Source of the DNA: Pleurodeles waltl
Taxonomy: Eukaryota > Chordata > Amphibia > Caudata > Salamandridae
Direction: 5' to 3'
Assembly (NCBI RefSeq): GCF_031143425.1
Contig: NC_090445.1
Coordinates: forward strand, 1,578,556,049-1,578,620,048
DNA: 64,000 nt
Position numbers and translations under genes: made by a program. Shown here in pieces: positions 57,447 through 64,000 of this stretch (positions within the stretch are counted from its first letter, which is position 1; every line of letters starts with the position of its first letter). The notes beneath the pieces are model-generated. The model worked only from the letters and a program-made list of their open reading frames with translations, had not been told where the DNA came from and did not search any database.

Positions 57447-60400
57447 CAATCAATCAATCAATCAAGAAATTTGTATAGCGCGCTACTCACCCGGAGGGTC
57501 TCAAGGCGCTGGGGGAGAGGGGACCGCTACTGCTCAAACAGCCAGGTCTTGAGTTGCTTCCTGAAGGAGAGGTGGTCTTGGGTCAGACGGAGGTGGATGG
57601 GGAGTGAGTTCCAAGTCTTGGCTGCCAGGTAGGAGAAGGATCTTCCTCCCATGGTGGCTTTTCTAATGCGTGGCATGGCGGGGAGGGCGTGGCTGGTCGA
57701 TCGTAGCTGGCGGGTGGGAGTGTAGAAGGTTAGGCGGTTGTTGAGGTACCTGGGGCCCAGGTCGTGGAGGGCCTTGTGTGCGTGGGTGAGGAGGCGGAAC
57801 GTGATTCTCTTGCTGACGGGGAGCCAGTGCAAGTCTCTCAGGTGTCCGGAGATGTGGCTGTGTCGGGGGATGTCAAGGATGAGGCGTGCGGAGGCGTTCT
57901 GGATGCGTTGGAGTCTTTTCTGTAGTTTGGCCGTGGTTCCGGTGTAGAGGGTGTTACCGTAGTCCAGTCGGCTGGTGACGAGTGCCTGGGTGACCGTCTT
58001 CCTGGTTTCGGTGGGGATCCATCGGAAGATCTTTCGGAGCATGCGTAGGATGTTGAAGCATGATGATGAGACGGCGTTGACTTGTCTGGTCATCGAGAGG
58101 GAGGAGTCCAGGATGAAGCCCAGGTTGCATGCGTGGTCCGTTGGTTTGGGTGCGCTGCCGAGGGCCGGGGGCCACCAGGAGTCGTCCCAGGCAGAGGGTG
58201 ATGATCCAAGGATGAGGACTTCCGTCTTGTCTGAGTTCAGTTTCAGGCGGCTGTTCATCATCCACTCGGCTACGTCTTTCATCCCTTCGTGCAGGTTGGT
58301 TCTGGCGGTGGCTGGGTCGTTGGTGAGGGAGAGGATCAGCTGGGTGTCGTCGGCGTAGGAGATGATGTTGAGGTTGTGATGGCGTGCGATGGCTGCGAGG
58401 GGGCTCATGTAGACATTGAAGAGGGTGGGGCTGAGTGATGATCCTTGTGGTACGCCGCAGATGACTTTGGTGGCCTCGGATCTGAACGGGGGGAGGCGGA
58501 CTCTCTGGGTTCTTCCGGTGAGGAACGAGATGATCCACTCTAGTGCCTTCTCTTGAATTCTGATGTTGCTGAGGCGCTGCACTAGGGTGCGGTGGCAGAC
58601 AGTGTCGAACGCTGCGGAGAGGTCCAGGAGGATGAGGGCCGCTGTTTCCCCGTTGTCGAGCAGGGCGCGGATGTCGTCAGTGGCTGCGATGAGGGCGGTC
58701 TCGGTGCTGTGGTTGGCTCGGAAGCCGGACTGTGAGTGGTTGAGGGATCCATTAGTCTCGAGGAAGGCGGCCAGCTGTCTATTGACGGTCTTCTCGATGA
58801 CTTTGGCAGGAAACGGGAGGAGCGAGATGGGGTGGTAGTTCTTGAGGTCGGTGGGGTCTGCTGATGGTTTCTTCAGGAGGGCGCTGAGTTCGGCATGCTT
58901 CCAGCTCTCCGGGTAGGTGGCGGTGTTGAAGGAGCAATTGATGATGTCCCGGAGATGGGGTGCGATGACGGAGTCGGCCTTATTGAAGACGTGGTGGGGG
59001 CATGGGTCGGTTGGTGATCCGGAATGGATGGTGTTCATCGTGTGGATGGTGTCTTCGGTGCTGACCGGGGTCCAGGCGCGGAGGGTGGTGTTGGGGGGCG
59101 TCGGTTTGGTGGTTGGGTGCGTGGTCTGTGCGCCGAAGCTGTTGTGTATGTCGGCGATCTTGCGGTGAAAGAACGAGGCGAGTGAGTCGCAGAGGTCTTG
59201 TGAGGGGGTGATGTCGTTGTTTCCGGCGCTGGGGTTGGAGAGCTCTTTGACGATGCTGAAGAGTTCCTTGCTGTTGTGTGCGTTGTTGTCTAGTCGTTCT
59301 TTGAATGCTGTCTTCTTGGTGGTGTGGATCAGCTGGTGGTGTTTACGGGACGCGTACTTGAGGGCGGTCATGTTGTCTGTAGTCGGGTTTTTTCGCCAGG
59401 CTTTTTCGAGGGTGCGGCAGTTCTTGTTGGAGTTCTTGAGGTCGTTGTTGAACCAGGAGGCTTTCTTGCTGTTGGGCCTGATGGGTTGGGTTTTCAGGGG
59501 TGAGAGGTTGTCAGCGCAGTTGGTGATCCACTGTGTAAGGTTGTTGGCTGCTTGGTTGGGGTCCGCTGAGCTGGCGGGAGGGTTCTGGCTCAGTGATGTG
59601 GAGAGCTGGTCGGTGGTGATCTTGTTCCAGCTCCTGCGGGGAGCCTGTTGTGGGTGGTGGTGAGTCGTGGATTTTCTGAAGCTGAAGTGGACGCAGCTGT
59701 GGTCTGTCCAGTGGAGTCCGGTGGAGTGGCTGAAGGAGATGTACTTGCTGGAGGAGAAGACTGGGTCAAGCGTGTGTCCGGCGTAGTGGGTGGGGGTGTT
59801 CACCAGTTGCTTGAGTCCGAGGTTGGCGAGGTTGTCCAGCAGGGTGGTGGTGTTGTTGTCGTTGTTGTTCTCCAGGTGGAAGTTGAGGTCCCCTAGGAGG
59901 ATGTAGTCAGCGGAGGGGAGGGCGTGTGGGCTGATGAAGTCTGCGATGTCTTCGATGAATTGTGTGCGGGGTCCTGGGGGTCTATAGATGAGGGTGCCTG
60001 TGAGCGTGGACTTGGGGTCGGTGTGAATCTGGAAATGGAGATGTTCGGCAGCTGTGAGGGTGTCGTCGGAGTTGGTCGTGATGCGGATGGTGTTCTTGTG
60101 GACAATGGCGATGCCTCCTCCTGTCTGGTTGACGCGGTCCCTCCGGGTGATCTTGTATCCGTCCGGGATGGCGATGGCGATGTCGGGCGAGGAGGAGGCG
60201 TTCATCCAGGTTTCTGTGAGGAAGGCGACGTCTGGAGATGTGGTGTCGAGCAGGTTCCAGAGTTCCACGGCGTGTCTGTGGATGGAGCGGGTGTTGAGCA
60301 GGATGCACTTCAGGTGGTTGCTGCTGGTGCTTGGTTTGGCGGGCGCGGTGCGGGTCTGGATGCAGGAGAACTTGCAGGATTGGCTGGTGAAGGGTCCGTG

Positions 60401-61041
60401 GGTGCGTCTTGGGGTGGCACGGCAGCACCCGGGGCTCCGGCCGGTGTTGAGTGCGAGGAGGGTGGCGGCTTCGTAGGTCCGGCGGGTAGGCTCGCAGCGG
60501 CGGGGTCCAGGGGGTCTGGCGCTGGGCGCGGTCCAGGCGCGGACGGGCGTAGACGGGCTTGCCTTTGGCGCGCCTTCGGCGCGCCAGCGGCGCGACCGCT
60601 GCGCAGCCTCCATATGAGGGGAAGAGGGAGGGAGGAGCAGCTGGGAGGTGGGAGCGGGGCGGCCAATGGGGAGCAAGGGGGCGGAGCTACCGGAGTGTAG
60701 CGGCGGGAAAAAACGGGCGGCGATGGGGTGACGCGGCGAGGCTGGAAGAAAAGAACACAGTAAGGGCAAAAGGAAAAATGTACAGTGGAACAATACCAGG
60801 GGCACAGGCACTCGGGGTACAGAAGAAAGAGCGGACACAGGCACTCGGGCACAAAACGACGAGGACGCTGGTGCTAGGTCACTGGAGGCGGGAAAAGGCA
60901 GTCAGGGCACAGGAGCACAGGGCACAGGAGCGAGAGCGGTCACACTGGAGGCTGCGTGAAGGTGAGGGGAGCGACCTGCCTGAGAACCAGGGACAGAGGT
61001 CGCTCTCTCTATCGCTGCGCGGCCTCCATATGAGGGGAAGA
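57447..61041 (-). mobile_element. Nearly full-length L2/CR1-like LINE
   Basis: Flanked by GAGGAT at 57441-57446 and 61042-61047. On the minus strand it has a 5' region with two copies of a CTCTTCCCCTCATATGGAGG motif (near 61041 and 60625), one long ORF, a very short 3' UTR and a (TTGA)n tail at 57447-57465. A tetranucleotide tail is typical of L2/CR1-clade LINEs. It interrupts another LINE in the opposite orientation. Confidence 0.85.
57527..60844 (-). CDS. L2/CR1-like LINE endonuclease-reverse transcriptase, intact ORF
   Basis: An unbroken 1105-codon frame. The N-terminus is Pro/Arg-rich; translation may instead start at Met78 (codon 60611-60613, MEAAQRSRRW). From about residue 178 an APE-type endonuclease is visible: LLNTRS (Asn184), TETW (Glu211), LIYRPPGP, GDLNFHL (Asp319, Asn321), TLDPVF (Asp360) and WTDHSCVHF (His382). 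RT spans about 640-910 with YHPISLLPFPAKVIEK, SGFRANHSTE, LDLSAAFDTV, GVPQGSSLSP and catalytic YADD at 830-833. The C-terminus has LHWLPVSKRITFRLL and ends TWLFEQ. The enzyme nicks target DNA and reverse-transcribes its own RNA there. All key motifs are present, so this copy may be recent. GC content is far above the surroundings. Minor caution: no separate ORF1 is apparent. Confidence 0.9.
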   Translation of the reverse strand: MPVSALSSVPRVPVPLVLFHCTFFLLPLLCSFLPASPRHPIAARFFPPLHSGSSAPLLPIGRPAPTSQLLLPPSSPHMEAAQRSRRWRAEGAPKASPSTPVRAWTAPSARPPGPRRCEPTRRTYEAATLLALNTGRSPGCCRATPRRTHGPFTSQSCKFSCIQTRTAPAKPSTSSNHLKCILLNTRSIHRHAVELWNLLDTTSPDVAFLTETWMNASSSPDIAIAIPDGYKITRRDRVNQTGGGIAIVHKNTIRITTNSDDTLTAAEHLHFQIHTDPKSTLTGTLIYRPPGPRTQFIEDIADFISPHALPSADYILLGDLNFHLENNNDNNTTTLLDNLANLGLKQLVNTPTHYAGHTLDPVFSSSKYISFSHSTGLHWTDHSCVHFSFRKSTTHHHPQQAPRRSWNKITTDQLSTSLSQNPPASSADPNQAANNLTQWITNCADNLSPLKTQPIRPNSKKASWFNNDLKNSNKNCRTLEKAWRKNPTTDNMTALKYASRKHHQLIHTTKKTAFKERLDNNAHNSKELFSIVKELSNPSAGNNDITPSQDLCDSLASFFHRKIADIHNSFGAQTTHPTTKPTPPNTTLRAWTPVSTEDTIHTMNTIHSGSPTDPCPHHVFNKADSVIAPHLRDIINCSFNTATYPESWKHAELSALLKKPSADPTDLKNYHPISLLPFPAKVIEKTVNRQLAAFLETNGSLNHSQSGFRANHSTETALIAATDDIRALLDNGETAALILLDLSAAFDTVCHRTLVQRLSNIRIQEKALEWIISFLTGRTQRVRLPPFRSEATKVICGVPQGSSLSPTLFNVYMSPLAAIARHHNLNIISYADDTQLILSLTNDPATARTNLHEGMKDVAEWMMNSRLKLNSDKTEVLILGSSPSAWDDSWWPPALGSAPKPTDHACNLGFILDSSLSMTRQVNAVSSSCFNILRMLRKIFRWIPTETRKTVTQALVTSRLDYGNTLYTGTTAKLQKRLQRIQNASARLILDIPRHSHISGHLRDLHWLPVSKRITFRLLTHAHKALHDLGPRYLNNRLTFYTPTRQLRSTSHALPAMPRIRKATMGGRSFSYLAAKTWNSLPIHLRLTQDHLSFRKQLKTWLFEQ

Positions 61042-63424
61042 GAGGATGTCCAACAGATGCAATTTTCTAGAGATACCATGAAAAGCAAGGCCATAGGAAC
61101 CACAATCCACTTGTTTGGGAGAGATGATGGAGGTTATTAATGCTATTAAGCCGGGTAAAGCCCTGGGTTTGGATAAGATATGGGGGAATTTTTGTTTAAA
61201 CATATAATAGAAGTATGAAGCCCATACATAAGCCTATTTAGTAATGCTGTTGCATCAGGAGCCCCAGAAAAATGGAAAGGGCTGGAAATTGACCAAATTT
61301 CTAGAAAAGGGAGTAAGCAGGAAACCAGCAATTATGGGCCAATCAGCCTCATAAACATACTGCAAAAACGTATGCCAGGCAGATCCTAAGTAAAATAGCT
61401 GACTAGACAAGGAGATTAAGGCCCATATTTATACTTTTTTAGCGCCACATTTGTGCCACTTTTTGATGCAAAAATGGCACAAACTTACAAAATACAATTG
61501 TATTTTGTAAGTTTACGCCGTTTTTGCATCAAAAAGCGGCGCAAATGCAGTGCTAAAAAAGTATAAATATGGGCCTAATATTTTAACACCATATCAGGAA
61601 GGTTTTAGGCCCCGAACAAGTACAATTGACCAGATCTTTAGGCTTCTGTACATTCTATGGAAATATACTAAATGTACTAAATTGAAGGGAAGCCATCTAT
61701 ATATTGCATTTATAGATCTACGCGGTGCCTAGATTTGGCTCCTAGAGGCATTTCATGGGCCTCATTGAAAATACAAGGTATTCCAGAGGACCTTTTCATC
61801 TAGTTAATTAGGTTGTATGAAGGTAATTACGCTAAAGTCTGATGGAGTCTTTGTGGGGAATTAACAGAGGCTGTCTGTGAGTAATGCTGGAGTGTGTGCT
61901 CACGCCAACCTTATTCTCATAATATATTGATAGTTGACCATCTACAGCAATGTGCCCATAGTTCCCCGAAGTTGTGTGGGGACTTTGTCCCTGCACTTCT
62001 ATTTGCAGATGACACCATCTTGATGTATCAGACACCAAACGGCTTGCAAACATTGCTAGAAGGTTTTAATGCATATTGTGTTTTTAAGGGGCTATAAATT
62101 AACACAAATAAGACCAAATATGTCTGTTAGACCCCACAATCTTTCAAGAAAAATCTTGCAATTCAAGTTCAGAAGCTTGAATATGTGCCCAATTTAAAGT
62201 TTTAATTTTAATTATTCAGGCGTGACACTGGACTCCAAATTATCCTGGTCCCCACATGTGAGCAAAGCAAAAGCAATACTTCTTCATAGCTCAGTTGCTG
62301 TTAGTAATAAACATAAAAAACGACATCAAAAACAGTGTCTCTGACCCTTGAGGTCAATAGATGAAAGGTCCAAGCCCCTGCACTATATGGGGCAGAGCTT
62401 TGGGGGATAACCAAAATAAAACAACTAATGCTATGAGAAAATAGGATCATGAGGGGAATACTGGGTCTACCTGCTGCAACACCATTGAACCCAATGTCTC
62501 ATGACCTGAACATTGAATAAAATGAACACATAGCAGTCCTGAGACCAATGTTTTACTGGATTGGATTATGGCAACCTGAGTTAGCCCATTATAGAAGAGT
62601 CCTAATGGAGCTGCTGGAGCTCGATAAATGTGTAACATTCTCTTGGTTACGCCGTGTTTGGGTATGGTTTGATAAAACTTTGGCTTGAACTCATTTTGGA
62701 GTCAACCAAATGCATTAACAGTACACTCAAAGGAATATCTGAAACAAGTCTACCGGGAACATCTTTTGTATATTACTCATCAAAATTATAGTGTAGGAAG
62801 GCTGGCATTACAATTTTTAAATGTTAAGCCAAGTCCCAGTTTTGAAGAATTCTTTGATTTAATCCAACCTAGTAGGCAAAAACAGTTTACATGAAGTTTA
62901 AATATGATATTCTTTAAAATAGGGCCCACACTGTAAAATTGGATCGACATAGGAACACCAGAGATAATTCTTTCTGCAAATTATGTATTGCTGGTAGTAT
63001 TGAAACTATTGAACGTGTGGTATTTTTCTGTAGGGCCTATGAAAGGCCCAGAAGTAACTGCATTTGCCCGATTTGTAATAACATGGGGAATAGGAAACAT
63101 CAGGAAGGTCGAACGATTTTAAAGTTTGATACCATCCCTCGTATAATGTTTGGAGTGAGTCATTTTCTATTTGCAGTTGAATGTGCCCGAGATATGGTGG
63201 CTTTGTAATTTTAATGGTGTTTTTGTACTAGGTGGAAAGGGTAGAGATTTCTAGACTCCTACTAGGTTACTATGAAATAATTGTTAGTAGGTTTACTGTA
63301 TTTACATGACTGTCTTACTTTTTAACTATGTGATTGCTTGTGCGAATCTTATATGTTTTAATCAATATGAAAAGTATTATGCTATTAATGGTTTTAACTG
63401 AAATAAAAAGTGATTGATTGACTG
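61042..63424 (+). pseudogene. Decayed plus-strand LINE, 3' part
   Basis: Resumes after GAGGAT with VQQMQFSRD, then INAIKPGKALGLDK (near 61140), a conserved pre-RT/RT motif. RT continues as QEGFRPRTSTIDQIFRLLYI (near 61600), LYIAFIDLRGA, the catalytic FADDT (about 62001) and a C-terminal Cys cluster FCKLC...VVFFC (about 62970-63030). Numerous stops and frameshifts make it non-functional. The 3' end has AATAAAAAGTGATTGATTGA at 63398-63420, a (TGAT)n tail. The clade is uncertain. It is interrupted by the L2 LINE and by a MITE at 61420. Confidence 0.75.
61420..61575. mobile_element. 156-bp palindromic MITE with TAA duplication
   Basis: Inverted ends GGCCCATATTTATACTTTTT and AAAAAGTATAAATATGGGCC with TAA at 61417-61419 and 61576-61578. 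The element is almost a single hairpin (arms around GCGCCACATTTGTGCC and AAACTTACAAAATACAATTG). Removing it and one TAA joins the LINE frame on either side. The 3-bp TAA target fits a Harbinger-type transposase. Confidence 0.9.
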
Positions 63425-63507
63425 ATATCTTACCTAGGAGGAATACACAAAGCTCAATTGTCAACCACACTCAGTCATGTGACAAGAGACAAGCTGCAGG
63501 AACCAAG

Positions 63508-64000
63508 GGCTAGATGTAGGAAACGATTTGTGACTCGCAAACGGCAAAAATTGCCGTTTGCGAGTCGCAAATGTGAGTTTCCTATGCAGAAATGCATTTT
63601 TCGAGTCGGGACCGACTCGCAAAATGCATTTCCGACTCGCAAATAGGAAGGGGTGTTCCCTTCCTATTTGCGAGTCTGAGTGGGATGCAATACCATTTGC
63701 GACCGCGTACGCAGTCGCAAATCGTATCGCAGTTACCATCCACTTGAAGTGGATGGTAACCCACTCGCAAATTGGAAGGGGTCCCCATGGGACCCCTTCC
63801 AGTTTGTGAATGGACCCCAAACATTTTTTTCAGGGCAGGTAGTGGTCCAAGGGACCACTGCCTGCCCTGAAAAAAAAACGAAACTATAGGTTTCGTTTTT
63901 TTTTTTAAGTGCAGCTCGTTTTCCTTTAAGGAAAACGGGCTACACTTAAAAAAAAAAACTGCTTTATTTAAAGCAGTCACGAACACGGAGGTCTGCTGAC
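63508..64000. mobile_element. Hairpin-chain MITE, copy 2, cut by the window edge
   Basis: Left end GGCTAGATGTAGGAAACG at 63508, preceded by CCAAG as in copy 1. Ten successive hairpins follow in the same order as in 18395-19084: for example 63732-63760 (GTTACCATCCAC/GTGGATGGTAAC), one near 63828-63868 (TCAGGGCAGGTAGTGGTCC and complement) and one near 63960-63976 (ACTGCTTTATTTAAAGCAGT). The right end lies beyond 64000. Confidence 0.88.

Noticed and set aside
59924..60700. Plus-strand open frame of 258 codons, and other plus-strand frames between 57738 and 61140
   Set aside because: Antisense by-products of the GC-rich LINE ORF on the minus strand.

Overview
The window looks like intergenic DNA from a very large vertebrate genome, most likely a salamander and probably a newt of the Pleurodeles type. 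This is inferred from the nested transposons, the near absence of host coding sequence, and repeat families I recognise from memory (GGGGGTCATT-ended Harbinger MITEs, hairpin-chain MITEs, a TGTGAGAAAC...CCAACA LTR, long Myb-like Harbinger proteins). No search was run. I found no convincing host gene, tRNA or rRNA.

Layout. 1-850: dispersed repeat (family R1) with three 88-bp tandem units. 1.6-17.1 kb: a decayed PIF/Harbinger DNA transposon with three genes: a first Myb/SANT-like protein (+), a DDE transposase (-), and a second Myb/SANT-like protein (+) that starts next to the transposase leader. Its right end (GAGGGCC) is at 17106; its left end was not found. A Ty3/Gypsy chromovirus-type retrotransposon (5082-12713, 5-bp duplication GGAGT) sits in the first intron of the second Myb gene. 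A 544-bp Harbinger MITE (11203-11746, duplication TAT) sits in the 3' LTR of that retrotransposon, giving three levels of nesting.

17-33 kb: mostly unclassified DNA with a 690-bp MITE built as a chain of about 14 hairpins (18395-19084), another MITE (20580-21063), an L1-like RT relic (-), two more R1 copies, a palindrome-bearing repeat (R2) and a second Harbinger MITE (31339-31967). 33.7-36.8 kb: a long unclassified repeat (R3) ending in a tandem array of hairpin-bearing units. 39.9-41.1 kb: a probable LINE relic (-). 41101-43588: a solo LTR with the exact duplication TCACC. 46257-47932 and 48936-49462: two hAT-like elements with imperfect 8-bp duplications. 54.7-55.2 kb: a second R2 copy.

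57.4-63.4 kb: a decayed plus-strand LINE split by a nearly full-length minus-strand L2/CR1-like LINE (57447-61041), whose 1105-codon ORF is unbroken and is the only intact large ORF in the window. A 156-bp palindromic MITE (TAA duplication) also interrupts the host LINE. 63508-64000: a second hairpin-chain MITE, cut by the window edge.

The most unusual signal is that the hairpin-chain MITEs keep the same order of hairpins between copies although their sequences differ, and several differences are compensatory on both arms. The same is seen in the two GGGGGTCATT MITEs. Either the folded form is under selection or the arms correct one another.
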